From: Coriobacteriales bacterium
GTDB taxonomy: Bacteria; Actinomycetota; Coriobacteriia; Coriobacteriales; UBA8131
Assembly (NCBI GenBank): GCA_031282405.1
Contig: JAITDU010000008.1
Coordinates: 1-44,622, forward strand
DNA length: 44,622 bases
Direction: 5' to 3'
Under the pieces are notes generated by a model. That model did not search any database. It saw only the letters and a program-made list of their open reading frames with translations, and was not told the origin of the DNA. Positions 14,191 through 23,017 of the stretch are shown here, piece by piece. The position numbers and the translations under genes are program-made. Each line of letters starts with the position of its first letter. Within the stretch, counting starts at the first letter, position 1.

Positions 14191-17100
14191 ATGTCACAAT
14201 TGGTTGAATATGCAGACGAACTAGTTACCAAAATCGGACCTCGGCCCGGTGCCTCAAAAGGAGAGCATCAAGCTGCGGAGCTGATTGCCCAAAATTTTGA
14301 TGAACTCGGCCTGGATGCCTACATCCAGGAGTTCAACTGTGCCCGAGGTATCGGCTGGGTGCGCATTCTCTATTATCTTTTGGCTACGGCAGCTGCTTCG
14401 TTCCTGTTCTTCATGCCTGAATTCAGAATACTGGCTTTTATCCTGGCAGTGCTCAGCGCGGCGCTGTTGGCCTTGGATTTGCTGGACAAAAACCCGTTGT
14501 ACAACCTTATCAACAAAGGGCTCAGTCAAAACGTGGTTGCCCGTTATGTTCCGGAAGGTGCCGACCCGCGTCGTAAAGTCGTTATAGTCGCGCACTATGA
14601 TTCCGGCCGCTCAATGATTCAATGCATGCCTTTTCTGGCAAACAGTTATGTACTGTTACGCCGAATAATCCGCGTATCGGTCGTGGCTCTGCTGGCGGTG
14701 ATCTTATTGTCACTTTTGCCCCTCCCAGAGGGCCTGGCACTGATTTTGGGTATCCTCGGCCTGGCATTTGGGGTAATAGTTCTGATCGCGGCACTGGCCG
14801 AGATAATCAACCTGTTTCTTCCCTACAACCAGGGCGCCAATTGCAATGCTTCTGGTGTGGCTGCTCTCTTTGGCGTGGCGCAAACCCTGGTGGGAGTCAG
14901 ACCTTCAGTTTTTGTAGGACAAGAAAGGGAGGCCGCTTTGAGATTGGGTGTTCGTAGCGGCACCAATAAGCGTGGCTCGACTCGCCAACAAGACGACGAT
15001 GATGAAGCGCTGGATGGCACTGTGTCCAGGCCGGCCAAAAAAACCGGAATCGGGGCCGCCGCCGGGTCGTTATTCTCCAAAGCACGAGGCCTTATAGGCA
15101 GGCAGGACGGTGACGAGGACGATGACAGCCTGGATGCGCAGGAGGATGCGGATTATGTCGATGCGGTCAGTGACACAGAGCAGGGATACGTATCGAGTCA
15201 AGGCCGCAAAGGTCGTGCGGGCGACGACAGTGATGCTACCCACACAGGTACCAGGTCGTCTGTGCGATCTGTCCGGGCAACAGGTGCGACCTTGCGTGAT
15301 GTTAGTCAAAAGTCGCGTGAGGCAGAGGCTGTTTTAACCGGGTCCATTGGCGGTAATCTGGCAAACATCAACAGCGGTAACGGGAACAACGTTCGGACAG
15401 GCGCTGTTCGCCCGGGTGGTGCCAGACAAAGCAGCAATCCCAGCATCCGTACCCGTCCGCCGCTGTCCTTACAGCAAGAGAACGAGGTCGTTCAGACAGA
15501 GGCCGCCCAGCAGCGAAAAAGCGCAGACAGTGTACCTGCCTGGTTTGCCAACGCCAAAAAGAAGGCTGCGCAAAAGAGCGAGTCTGCGGCCGGCAAGGGT
15601 AGTATTCAAACCGATCAGGCACCTACGATTTTGCGTTCACAGTTTGCCGACCTGCCCGTAAGTGGAGCCGATCTGGTCTCCAAAAAGCCTGCTGACGACA
15701 AAAACGCAGCCACGGGTTCCGCAACATCAGCAGGGTCGGGCCAAACAACGGACGCGTCGCAAGCGGCACGTGTCGACGCGCAGGCTATAGCCTCATCAGA
15801 TACGCGAACGGCCACGCCTGATGCGCGAACAGCTGCTTCGGACCTCAGTACGGTTACGAAAGATGCGCAGACTACCAGCTTGGATGCGCAGACGACCGAA
15901 CACTCTGTTCCCGAGGCAAGCGTGGCAAGAACTGTGCAGCCGGATACAGATGTACCAGAAACAGCGCGAATGACCATAACGGACGCACCAAAAACCGTCC
16001 AGACAAATACTCAAACAACAGCTTTGGATAATACGCAAACAGCCGACCATGATGCCACAGGTCAATTGGAGCGATTATTTGCCAAAGACAGATTTTCGGG
16101 TCGATACGGATCGTCATCAGATGAATCAATCCAGAATGAGCCTTTCTCTCCTGATCGCCATGTATCGAAAGACGAGCAACCAGCGACACCGACCAAAGCC
16201 GACCTCAGCGGACTTGACCGGCTTACCACCGGGGCACTTGCCGGTGACACAATTGGCCAAGATGTTCCCAACGCAGAGCCGCTCCGCAGAAGGGTCAATC
16301 TGCCGCAAAGCGCCTCGGCACTGGAGATCGCCGCCGCCACCCCCTCACCGGAAATACCTACAAATCAACGCCTCCGTAACCTCCCCAAACTCTCTTTGGG
16401 TGATTCCGGAGCCATACCCACCCAGCAAGCGGCAATCGACGAGACCACACCGTCTCGTATCGATGTCGACCAAAACGATACGTCGCGGATAAGCACTACC
16501 GGATCATTTGCTCCTCTTGGTGCCACAGGCGTTATGAAGCCAGTCGGCGATGAGTTGTTTGACTACCATGACACGCCTCAAGACATCTACGTTGACGATG
16601 CCGAAGATGGTACTGCCTGGCAAAGCGACGAGCTACACACGGGCGCCGTGGTGGCCCCGCAGCCAATGGACATTCCGCAATCACGCACAAGGTCGTTCTT
16701 TGGCAGCCTTGGCGACAAGCTCTCGGGCAGCGGTAAGAACCGTAAAGAGGAACTGGATGGCTCTCCCAGTTCATGGCTGGGCGTGGACGAGGACTTCAAC
16801 GCTCGTACCGAAGGTTCGCAAATCGGCTCCTGGGACAATTTTTCCGAGGCAGACGACGACGACTGGAAGGGCGGTGCCTATGGTGGTGACAGCTATGAAG
16901 AGGACCAGGTTGCTCTTCAGAGCTTTAGTAGCGAGTTGATAGACAAAGAGGTGTGGGTTGTGGCATTGGGCTCTCACGAGAACAAGAATGCCGGCATCAA
17001 AAATTTCTTAGCAGAGCACGAGCGCGAGCTGCGCAACGCCCTGATAATCAATCTTGACGGTATCGGCGCCGGCACTCTTTGCTATACGGTGGCCGAAGGT

Positions 17101-17379
17101 AGCTTTAGGCCACATAAGACAGACCACCGGCTGCAAAACCTGCTTGAAGCGGCCAGCAGTGCCCTGGGAGCTGGATTGGAACCGGTGAACTTTACGGGCT
17201 TTAACACAGACGCGGCGGCGGCACTGAAGTCCTCCAGCGCTCGAGCCATCTCGATCATCGGCCTGGATGGCGCGCTGCCTTTAGGCTGGCGTTGGTCGGA
17301 CGATCGTTTGGATGTCCTTGACGAGGACAACATCCAACTGACTGCAGATCTTGCCGTTGAGGTGATAAAGTCCAGCTAA
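14191..17379 (+). CDS. M28 peptidase-like membrane protein with lost metal ligands and a large disordered insert
   Basis: The 1062-residue protein is split. The N-terminal part has an M28 aminopeptidase-like start with four hydrophobic segments (about 56-74, 79-97, 159-177, 183-207), V-A-H135-Y-D-S and N-Q-G-A-N-C218-N-A-S-G. Residues about 250-915 are low-complexity and polar (Asp, Ser, Thr, Gln, with repeats such as DAQT/DART). The fold then resumes with LGSH929-E930, INLD956GIGAG and FNTD1007A1008. Against the family pattern the bridging Asp is Cys218, the catalytic Glu is His929 and the last His ligand is Ala1008, while H135, E930 and D956 remain. It is probably not an active zinc peptidase. 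AAGGAGG (14178-14184) fixes the start at 14191 rather than the ATG at 14152. Confidence 0.75.
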   Translation: MSQLVEYADELVTKIGPRPGASKGEHQAAELIAQNFDELGLDAYIQEFNCARGIGWVRILYYLLATAAASFLFFMPEFRILAFILAVLSAALLALDLLDKNPLYNLINKGLSQNVVARYVPEGADPRRKVVIVAHYDSGRSMIQCMPFLANSYVLLRRIIRVSVVALLAVILLSLLPLPEGLALILGILGLAFGVIVLIAALAEIINLFLPYNQGANCNASGVAALFGVAQTLVGVRPSVFVGQEREAALRLGVRSGTNKRGSTRQQDDDDEALDGTVSRPAKKTGIGAAAGSLFSKARGLIGRQDGDEDDDSLDAQEDADYVDAVSDTEQGYVSSQGRKGRAGDDSDATHTGTRSSVRSVRATGATLRDVSQKSREAEAVLTGSIGGNLANINSGNGNNVRTGAVRPGGARQSSNPSIRTRPPLSLQQENEVVQTEAAQQRKSADSVPAWFANAKKKAAQKSESAAGKGSIQTDQAPTILRSQFADLPVSGADLVSKKPADDKNAATGSATSAGSGQTTDASQAARVDAQAIASSDTRTATPDARTAASDLSTVTKDAQTTSLDAQTTEHSVPEASVARTVQPDTDVPETARMTITDAPKTVQTNTQTTALDNTQTADHDATGQLERLFAKDRFSGRYGSSSDESIQNEPFSPDRHVSKDEQPATPTKADLSGLDRLTTGALAGDTIGQDVPNAEPLRRRVNLPQSASALEIAAATPSPEIPTNQRLRNLPKLSLGDSGAIPTQQAAIDETTPSRIDVDQNDTSRISTTGSFAPLGATGVMKPVGDELFDYHDTPQDIYVDDAEDGTAWQSDELHTGAVVAPQPMDIPQSRTRSFFGSLGDKLSGSGKNRKEELDGSPSSWLGVDEDFNARTEGSQIGSWDNFSEADDDDWKGGAYGGDSYEEDQVALQSFSSELIDKEVWVVALGSHENKNAGIKNFLAEHERELRNALIINLDGIGAGTLCYTVAEGSFRPHKTDHRLQNLLEAASSALGAGLEPVNFTGFNTDAAAALKSSSARAISIIGLDGALPLGWRWSDDRLDVLDEDNIQLTADLAVEVIKSS

Positions 17380-17542
17380 CTACCACCTGCCGTTATGTCG
17401 ATAGCCGCATCCACTCCATGTCGATAGCTGCACCAGCAGCCACGCAGCCACACCGGCCAGTCATTGTAGCAGTCACACCCGTTGTTACGCCTATCGTCCA
17501 CGCCGACAGCCGTATCCACCGCTACGCCGGCAGGAAATGTGG

Positions 17543-17611
17543 TACGATTTAGTCTTGTGAGCCGCTTTATGGCTCCCCCGGGGTGCTCTAAAACTTCGGG
17601 GGCCTTTTAGT
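17543..17611 (+). promoter_or_regulatory. Possible promoter and attenuator-like leader of the small zinc-ribbon gene
   Basis: TACGAT (17543-17548) could be a -10 box. Downstream, GAGCC/GGCTC (17559-17575) and a G+C-rich hairpin (17571-17580 with 17597-17604) followed by TTTTAG compete for the same GGCTC. That is the layout of an anti-terminator/terminator pair. It may instead simply be the terminator of the upstream M28-like gene, which ends about 190 nt earlier. Confidence 0.4.
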
Positions 17612-17639
17612 TTATGTTTAATCAAACAGGAGGGTTTTC

Positions 17640-17786
17640 ATGGCAGAAGCCTATTGTGTTAAATGCAAGGCCAAGAAAGAAATGCAAGACGTTAAAGAAG
17701 TTACATCCAAAAACGGCCGCCCGATGCTTAAGGGTACGTGTCCTACCTGTGGCGGCAAGCTCAATTTGTTCATCAAGAAGTCATAG
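17640..17786 (+). CDS. Small zinc-ribbon protein (DUF5679-like)
   Basis: This 48-residue ORF has an ideal AGGAGGG site (17628-17634) before the ATG. It carries two CxxC pairs, C6-V-K-C9 and C34-P-T-C37-GGK, that would bind one zinc. The sequence pattern (AYCVKCKAKKEM, then NGRPMLKGTCPTCGGK) is that of the short DUF5679 proteins of Actinomycetota and some archaea, whose function is unknown. It stands alone between the M28-like gene and the TrkA gene. The predicted protein is basic, which would allow nucleic-acid binding, but that is a guess. Confidence 0.85.
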   Translation: MAEAYCVKCKAKKEMQDVKEVTSKNGRPMLKGTCPTCGGKLNLFIKKS

Positions 17787-17844
17787 CTGTTCTGTGCGAC
17801 CGTTCGCCTGTTGACTGAATGGGCGCATGTCGCTGACGCGTTCT

Positions 17845-17883
17845 ACTCTCGTATCAGTCCAGGCAACTGACAGGCACGAGAGT
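17845..17883. terminator. Hairpin between the zinc-ribbon gene and trkA
   Basis: ACTCTCGT (17845-17852) pairs perfectly with ACGAGAGT (17876-17883), with CAGT/ACTG pairing inside. No T-run follows, so this is a structured intergenic hairpin of uncertain role. Confidence 0.5.
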
Positions 17884-17937
17884 CGGGCGGACGTTTAATT
17901 CGTGCTTCATTAACAGAGGCTGAATAGAGGGCCGTGC

Positions 17938-18594
17938 GTGAATATCATCATCGTAGGTTGTGGCAGAGTAGGCTCACAGTTGGCTATGCTGTTCTCCCAG
18001 GGGGACAATAACGTAGTTGTTGTGGACAGTAACCCCAACACATTCTATAACCTGGGACGAGAGTTTGAAGGTAGCACGGTAACCGGCGTGGGTTTTGACG
18101 AGGATGTCTTGATTCGGGCCGGAGTCGAAACCTGCGATGTTTTGGCGGCCGTTACCGATCAGGATAACTCCAATTTGATGATAGCCGAGGTGGGGCGTAA
18201 GCTGTTCGACGTCCCCTACGTGCTCACACGCCTTTACAATCCCAACCGCGAGAGTGCCTATCTGCAGCTGGGGCTGGATTTTGTCTGCGGCACCACATTG
18301 GTGGCCGAGGAGATGTACAGCAAAGTCCTGGCCGCCCATGGCAAGTACGTCGAATCAATAGGCGATTTCGAGATCATGCGCTTTGCTCTCGATTTATCCG
18401 ACAAAGAAACCGACAATATCGCGGTAGGCGAGATAGAGCGCGACCACGAAATCAGAATAGTGGCTTTTGAACGTAAGGACGACTCGCTCAGTTCGATACC
18501 GACAAAAGACAGCATCCTCTATCAGGGCGATACGGTCATTGCCTGTGTCCGCAGCGATCTACTGGAGGATTTCTCGACTTATATGACCGGTTAA
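17938..18594 (+). CDS. TrkA-family potassium uptake regulator (RCK protein), first copy
   Basis: TrkA/KtrA proteins gate potassium channels in response to nucleotides. The 218-residue protein has an RCK-N Rossmann domain (IIIVGCGRVGSQLA, acidic VVVD at the end of beta-2, FDEDVLIRAGVETCDVLAAVT) and an RCK-C domain from about residue 135. GTG at 17938 is the likely start because the Rossmann strand begins immediately (MNIIIVGCG). AGAGGG lies about 10 nt upstream. A second TrkA protein follows after 217 nt; tandem paralogues of this kind usually regulate one TrkH/KtrB-type channel, but no channel gene is in the window. Confidence 0.9.
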   Translation: MNIIIVGCGRVGSQLAMLFSQGDNNVVVVDSNPNTFYNLGREFEGSTVTGVGFDEDVLIRAGVETCDVLAAVTDQDNSNLMIAEVGRKLFDVPYVLTRLYNPNRESAYLQLGLDFVCGTTLVAEEMYSKVLAAHGKYVESIGDFEIMRFALDLSDKETDNIAVGEIERDHEIRIVAFERKDDSLSSIPTKDSILYQGDTVIACVRSDLLEDFSTYMTG

Positions 18595-18630
18595 ATCTGT
18601 GCTTCGCGGCGACTAACGTGGCACACCGTA

Positions 18631-18654
18631 AGCGAATAAATGAATATATTCGCT
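18631..18654. repeat. 8-bp inverted repeat between the trkA genes
   Basis: AGCGAATA (18631-18638), AATGAATA, then the exact reverse complement TATTCGCT (18647-18654). It follows the first trkA stop by 36 nt and lacks a T-run. It may be a regulator site or an mRNA hairpin. Confidence 0.5.
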
Positions 18655-18734
18655 ATAAGATAAGACGGTAGGTGGCGAGACGATTTGCACAGTGACGTTG
18701 TGACACAAGGCCGTCAAAGGATCCTGTTGGCTAT

Positions 18735-18762
18735 TTGTTACCAAAGCAGTACGGCATATAGG
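18735..18762 (+). promoter_or_regulatory. Candidate promoter of the second trkA gene
   Basis: TTGTTA (18735-18740), a 16-nt spacer and TATAGG (18757-18762) are a weak but plausible -35/-10 pair 50 nt before the start codon. The 217-nt gap shows no c-di-AMP (ydaO-type) riboswitch signature that I can recognise. Confidence 0.3.
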
Positions 18763-18811
18763 CTCCTTTGAGAACAAAGTGGTAGCAGACACAAAGCGCG
18801 AGGGAGCACAT

Positions 18812-19492
18812 ATGCACATCGTTATCAATGGCGGCGGCAAGATAGGCGAGTATCTGGCAAACAAGATGTACTCGTCTGGCCATCAGGTTGCTGTCATCGA
18901 GATCGACAAAAAGAAGATCTCCCGATTGACACAGCACATACCCCAACAGGTGCTGTTGATTCACGGTGACGGGTGCGATTCGGGCTTTCAGCAGGACGCG
19001 GGCATCAAAGAGGCCGACATATTTGTGGCCACAACCGGCGCCGATGACGTCAATCTGGTTTCTTGCGAGATAGCCTCGCTGGTGTTTAGCACGCCACGAA
19101 CCATAGCCAGGGTCTCCAACCCCAAAAACGAGCGCATTTTCAGGCGTATGGGTATTGAAGCGGTGTCTTCGACCACGGTCATATCTCGACTTATCGAGAT
19201 CGAGGCCACCGAAGGTGCCATCCATGCGATACTTTCGCTTACGCAGGGTGATCTTGTGGTGACTGAAGTATCGCTGCCGGCCCGGATGACCGACAGAGCG
19301 CCCGAAGGCAAGAAGGTCGCCGACATTGCCCAACTGTTGCCGGAGGAAAGCCTGCTTGTGGCCGTGAGCAGTGGCGACAATCTGAGTATAGTCAAAGGCT
19401 CGACCATTTTGCATGCCGGTGATGTGGTGATAGTAGCCAGCAAACAAGGCCTAGAGGAGAAGATCCGCAAGACTCTGCGCCAACTCTGGTGA
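18812..19492 (+). CDS. TrkA-family potassium uptake regulator, second copy
   Basis: The 226-residue protein repeats the RCK-N/RCK-C layout: MHIVINGGGKIGEYLA, VIEID at the end of beta-2, GDGCD, and RVSNPKNERIFRRMGIE closing the Rossmann half. The C-terminal half (from about 130) is RCK-C. It is clearly diverged from the first copy, so the pair probably forms a hetero-oligomeric gating ring. A GTG at 18779 opens the frame earlier, but the ATG at 18812 follows a GAGGGAG site and starts right at the first strand, so it is preferred. No membrane channel partner is visible. Confidence 0.9.
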   Translation: MHIVINGGGKIGEYLANKMYSSGHQVAVIEIDKKKISRLTQHIPQQVLLIHGDGCDSGFQQDAGIKEADIFVATTGADDVNLVSCEIASLVFSTPRTIARVSNPKNERIFRRMGIEAVSSTTVISRLIEIEATEGAIHAILSLTQGDLVVTEVSLPARMTDRAPEGKKVADIAQLLPEESLLVAVSSGDNLSIVKGSTILHAGDVVIVASKQGLEEKIRKTLRQLW

Positions 19493-19718
19493 GGCGTCGC
19501 GGCTTGTGTACGGCATGCGATAAGACAGGATGCGACCAGACGATTTCGGGCAAAGTTTGATGCAGGCTGGCGAGCCTGAGCGAGATTGAGCGTAGTCTGG
19601 CAAGCAGTCTGACGAGCAGAGCGAAGGGGCGTGCTAACGCAGCTAAACAAGGCGCGGACACGTGGGAGCAGTGCAAGGCCGACTGCGTTATACTTTACAA
19701 TACTGTGCTTTTATATAG

Positions 19719-19793
19719 GCGGGTGTCGCCAAGTGGTAAGGCCCAAGCTTCCCAAGCTTGTATTCGCGGGTTCGAGTCCCGTCACCCGCTCCA
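19719..19793 (+). tRNA. tRNA-Gly (anticodon CCC)
   Basis: A full cloverleaf is present. Acceptor GCGGGTG (19719-19725) pairs with CACCCGC (19783-19789), the anticodon stem is CAAGC/GCTTG around loop TTCCCAA (anticodon CCC), and the T-arm is GCGGG-TTCGAGT-CCCGT. The discriminator base is T and CCA (19791-19793) is encoded. A terminator follows 14 nt later. Confidence 0.97.
19780..19793. other. Left copy of a 14-bp direct repeat: 3' end of tRNA-Gly
   Basis: CGTCACCCGCTCCA is the last 14 nt of the tRNA gene including CCA. The same 14 nt occur at 22959-22972, just after the sensor-kinase gene, in the same direction. tRNA 3' ends are classic attachment sites for integrating elements. Confidence 0.55.
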
Positions 19794-19806
19794 CAACTTC
19801 TCTGGC

Positions 19807-19831
19807 AAAGAGCCTGCCCGGCTCTCTTTTA
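19807..19831 (+). terminator. Intrinsic terminator of tRNA-Gly
   Basis: AAAGAGCC (19807-19814), a short loop, GGCTCT and then CTTTT. The hairpin with T-run 14 nt after the CCA is a convincing terminator. Confidence 0.75.
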
Positions 19832-19931
19832 TATCCTTTTAAGCCCATTTTTCTCAACCAAAAATCTCAACCAAAAATGGCGACGTCCTTCTCAAGCAAG
19901 TGCGTTTGGGTAAAGCGCTAAACTATACTCG

Positions 19932-20001
19932 TGAATTTTAAGGCAAGTGGATAGGGCAAGGCGGATGCGCATGAATTTTCAAGCAAGGGATAGGGCAAGG
20001 T
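19932..20001. repeat. Imperfect direct repeat across the kinase start
   Basis: TGAATTTT, then GCAAG, then GGATAGGGCAAGG occur at about 19932-19961 and again, with small changes, at about 19972-20000. The second copy is the start of the kinase coding sequence; the first runs into a TAG. It looks like a small local duplication of the gene's 5' end. Confidence 0.7.
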
Positions 20002-22946
20002 GTGGCGCGGTATGGTCGCTTGTTGCCATGTTGGCCTGCGGGGTGTTGACCCTGCAGGCTTGCACGAATGTGACGAGTGCGACCACTACCGCAGCGCATT
20101 CCCAAGAGATCCCCCTCTATACAAACTTCCGCGACATCCCCGGAGTCACTGCTGAGGAGGAGGAGGCTATCGAAGCGCTGCAGAAAGAGTACGCTGACAC
20201 AGGCTTCACCTACGGCATGTTCGAGAGCACCGAGACCTACCTTCGTCCGGACGGCAGTATCGGTGGTTACTCGTCGCTGTTTTGCGACTGGATGAGCGAG
20301 CTGTTTGGCATCACGTTCACGCCGAGGATGTACGATTGGAACGAGCTTTACAGCGGACTTTTGGATGGCTCTATCGACTTCTCCGGCGAGCTTACGCCTA
20401 TGCCGGAGCGGGAACGGGACTTCTACATGACCCGTACTTTTACAGAAAGGGCCATCGTCGCCTATCGCCAGGCGGACAGTCGCAGCCTGGCCGAGATCGC
20501 CAGAGAGCGGCCGCTACGTTTCATCTTCCTGGGTGGCAGTTCCACCACCGATCCGGTCTTAGCGTCCTCGCAATACCCCATTGAGCCGCTGTATGCGAAC
20601 TCGATGGTCGAGGTCGCGGAGATGATGCTGTCTGACGAGCCGGCGGATGCCTTTATCGCCGAAGAGCATGGACAGGAGACGATGGCCGAAGGGGTCTACG
20701 CCGAGCGCATCTTCCCGGTGGTCTACTCGCCGTCGTCATTTTGTACGGGGCAGGAGCGCCTGGCACCTATCGTGTGCGTTTTGGACAAGTATCTGGCGCA
20801 GGGCGGCTTGGAGCGCCTGCTTGAGCTGTACAATCAGGGTAGCGAACAGTATGCTAAGGACAGGCTCTACTCCCAGCTTACGGAAGAGGAGCGCGATTAC
20901 ATCGCGGTCCACAGTTCAGAGGGCGCGCCGATAAGGCTGATTGCCGAGGATGATAACTATCCCATCTGCTTCTATAACGAGAACGAGCAGCAGTGGCAGG
21001 GCATTGCCATCTCGGTGCTGGAAGAGATCTGCGAATACACCGGATTGACCTATGAGGTGGCGAACAATCCTGGGGAGAGCTGGTCGTCCTACCTTGACAG
21101 CCTGCAAAGCGGCGAAGCAGACATCATCAGTGAGTTGCTCTATTCCGAGGAGCGTGCCAACAACTACATTTGGGCCGATGAGCCCTACGAGGAGGATTAT
21201 TTCGCGCTCATTTCGCTGGTCGAAACCGAGGATATCGAGATCAACCAAATCCTCTATTCGCGCGTCGGTGTGGTCGAGGGCAGTGCTTATGAGGACTTCT
21301 TTCGTAAGTGGTTCTCCGATCATCCGCAACTTGTGGAATGCGCGGACACCACCGAGGCCTTGCAGATGCTCAAGGATCACGAAGTGGACTTCATCATGGC
21401 CTCGCGCAACATGTTGCTCAACGCCAGCAACTACTTGGAGGATCCCAGCTTTAAGAGCAACCTTATTTTCCAGTACAGTTACGGCTCCTACTTCGGCTTC
21501 CCCAAAAGCGGCGAGACCCTGTGCGGCATAGTCAGTAAGGCTCAGATGTTCGTCGACACGGTGTCGATTACCGAGCGCTGGACGGAGCGCTTCTTCGACT
21601 ACCGCGACAAGCTGATGCGGCAGCAGGTTGTCTACCTGAGTATACTCTCGATACTGTCCGTGGTGGTGATTGTGCTGTTGATCGTGCAGTTCCAGCGCAA
21701 GCGCCGCGACAACGCAGAGCTGGAGCGTATCGTGTACGAACGTACTGCTGAACTGGAGGTGCAGACCGAGGCGGCCAAGGTCGCGGCGACAGCCAAAGGC
21801 GACTTTCTCTCCCGCATGAGCCACGAGATCCGCACGCCACTTAACGCTGTCATGGGAATGGCCCAGATAGCCAAGCGCAGCGCCGAGCGGGAGTCACCTA
21901 AAACCGTAGAGGCCATAGACGAGATGCTCCGAGCATCCGAGCATTTGTTGGGCATCCTCAACGACGTGTTGGATATGTCCAAGATTGAGGCCGGTAAGAT
22001 GGCGCTGCACCTGCGCCCCTTTGGCTTCATGGCAGCGATGGATGACGTGAGCAACATCATCGAGGGGCGCTGCGTGCAGAAGGGCGTGCGCTACCGCTCC
22101 GCCATTGAGGTACCGGAGACGCTCGTTGTGGTTGGCGACGCCCTGCACCTGCGCCAAATCCTCATCAACTTGCTGGGCAACTCGGTGAAGTTCACTGAGG
22201 TAGGCGGCGAGGTGGAGCTGGCGGCGAGAGTGTCAGAGCAGACCGAAGATAGCGTGACCCTGGCGTTCAAGGTCACCGATAGCGGCATCGGCATGACCGA
22301 AGAGCAGGTACAACAACTGTTCAAACCCTTCGAGCAAACCGACGACACCGTGGCCTCGCGCTTTGGCGGCACAGGGCTGGGGCTGGCTATCAGCCAGAAT
22401 CTGGTACAGGCCATGGGCGGCATGATCACGGTGGACAGCATCAAGGGCGCGGGTTCGGCGTTCTCTTTCACTCTGACCCTGTCTAAGGCTGACACTGCTG
22501 ACTCCGCTGCTGATGAGGCGGCTGGGGCCTTGCCGTCGGCTCTCGCAGGCAGCATAGATTGGAGCGGCAAGCGCATCCTGATGGTCGAGGACATCGAGGT
22601 GAACCGGCTGATTGTTCGAGAACTGCTGGCCGATACCGGACTTGAGATCGAGGAAGCGGAAGACGGACAGCGTGCCTGCGAGATGTTCTCGGACAGCGAG
22701 CCAGGCTACTTCGATTTGATCTTGATGGACGTGCAAATGCCGAGGCTAGACGGTCATTCGGCCACCCGCTGCATCCGCGGCATGTCGCGCGAGGATGCCA
22801 AGGAAATCCCGATTATCGCCATGACCGCCAACGCCTATAGCGAGGACATCGATAAGGCGCGCGAGGCCGGCATGAGCGCGCATATCGCCAAACCTATCAA
22901 CATGGAGAAGCTGCTGGAGACCTTGGCCGCCTACTTGGACAGTTGA
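19971..22946 (+). CDS. Hybrid sensor histidine kinase with two periplasmic-binding-protein-like sensor domains
   Basis: With the start at 19971 the protein has 991 residues. An N-terminal hydrophobic segment ends in LTLQAC (Cys31), a plausible lipobox. Two SBP_bac_3-like domains follow (about 45-300 and 317-537), then one membrane helix (about 553-576), HisKA with SHEIRTP (His618), an HATPase_c domain with NLLGNSVKFT, DSGIGM and FGGTGLGLAI, and a receiver domain with LMDVQMP (Asp920). This BvgS/EvgS-like layout senses a small extracellular ligand and can phosphorylate its own receiver; no response regulator with a DNA-binding domain is adjacent. AAGGCGG (19958-19964) favours the ATG at 19971 over 19965 or GTG 19947. 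The gene is bracketed by a 14-bp repeat of the tRNA 3' end and looks more G+C-rich than trkA. Confidence 0.92.
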   Translation: MNFQARDRARCGAVWSLVAMLACGVLTLQACTNVTSATTTAAHSQEIPLYTNFRDIPGVTAEEEEAIEALQKEYADTGFTYGMFESTETYLRPDGSIGGYSSLFCDWMSELFGITFTPRMYDWNELYSGLLDGSIDFSGELTPMPERERDFYMTRTFTERAIVAYRQADSRSLAEIARERPLRFIFLGGSSTTDPVLASSQYPIEPLYANSMVEVAEMMLSDEPADAFIAEEHGQETMAEGVYAERIFPVVYSPSSFCTGQERLAPIVCVLDKYLAQGGLERLLELYNQGSEQYAKDRLYSQLTEEERDYIAVHSSEGAPIRLIAEDDNYPICFYNENEQQWQGIAISVLEEICEYTGLTYEVANNPGESWSSYLDSLQSGEADIISELLYSEERANNYIWADEPYEEDYFALISLVETEDIEINQILYSRVGVVEGSAYEDFFRKWFSDHPQLVECADTTEALQMLKDHEVDFIMASRNMLLNASNYLEDPSFKSNLIFQYSYGSYFGFPKSGETLCGIVSKAQMFVDTVSITERWTERFFDYRDKLMRQQVVYLSILSILSVVVIVLLIVQFQRKRRDNAELERIVYERTAELEVQTEAAKVAATAKGDFLSRMSHEIRTPLNAVMGMAQIAKRSAERESPKTVEAIDEMLRASEHLLGILNDVLDMSKIEAGKMALHLRPFGFMAAMDDVSNIIEGRCVQKGVRYRSAIEVPETLVVVGDALHLRQILINLLGNSVKFTEVGGEVELAARVSEQTEDSVTLAFKVTDSGIGMTEEQVQQLFKPFEQTDDTVASRFGGTGLGLAISQNLVQAMGGMITVDSIKGAGSAFSFTLTLSKADTADSAADEAAGALPSALAGSIDWSGKRILMVEDIEVNRLIVRELLADTGLEIEEAEDGQRACEMFSDSEPGYFDLILMDVQMPRLDGHSATRCIRGMSREDAKEIPIIAMTANAYSEDIDKAREAGMSAHIAKPINMEKLLETLAAYLDS

Positions 22947-22958
22947 ATGCCCTGTGCT

Positions 22959-22972
22959 CGTCACCCGCTCCA
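22959..22972. other. Right copy of the tRNA-Gly 3'-end repeat (att-like)
   Basis: Exact copy of the final 14 nt of tRNA-Gly(CCC), 13 nt after the kinase stop. It is too short to be a tRNA and no other tRNA arm is present around it, so it fits an attachment-site duplicate or a leftover from recombination. Confidence 0.55.
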
Positions 22973-23017
22973 GTGTTAGAAGATGATATTCGCGCTCATT
23001 TGTGGTATGGTGGCTTA

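Noticed and set aside
20916-21824. 302-codon minus-strand ORF opposite the sensor kinase
   Set aside because: Shadow of a G+C-rich coding gene with clear kinase motifs on the other strand.
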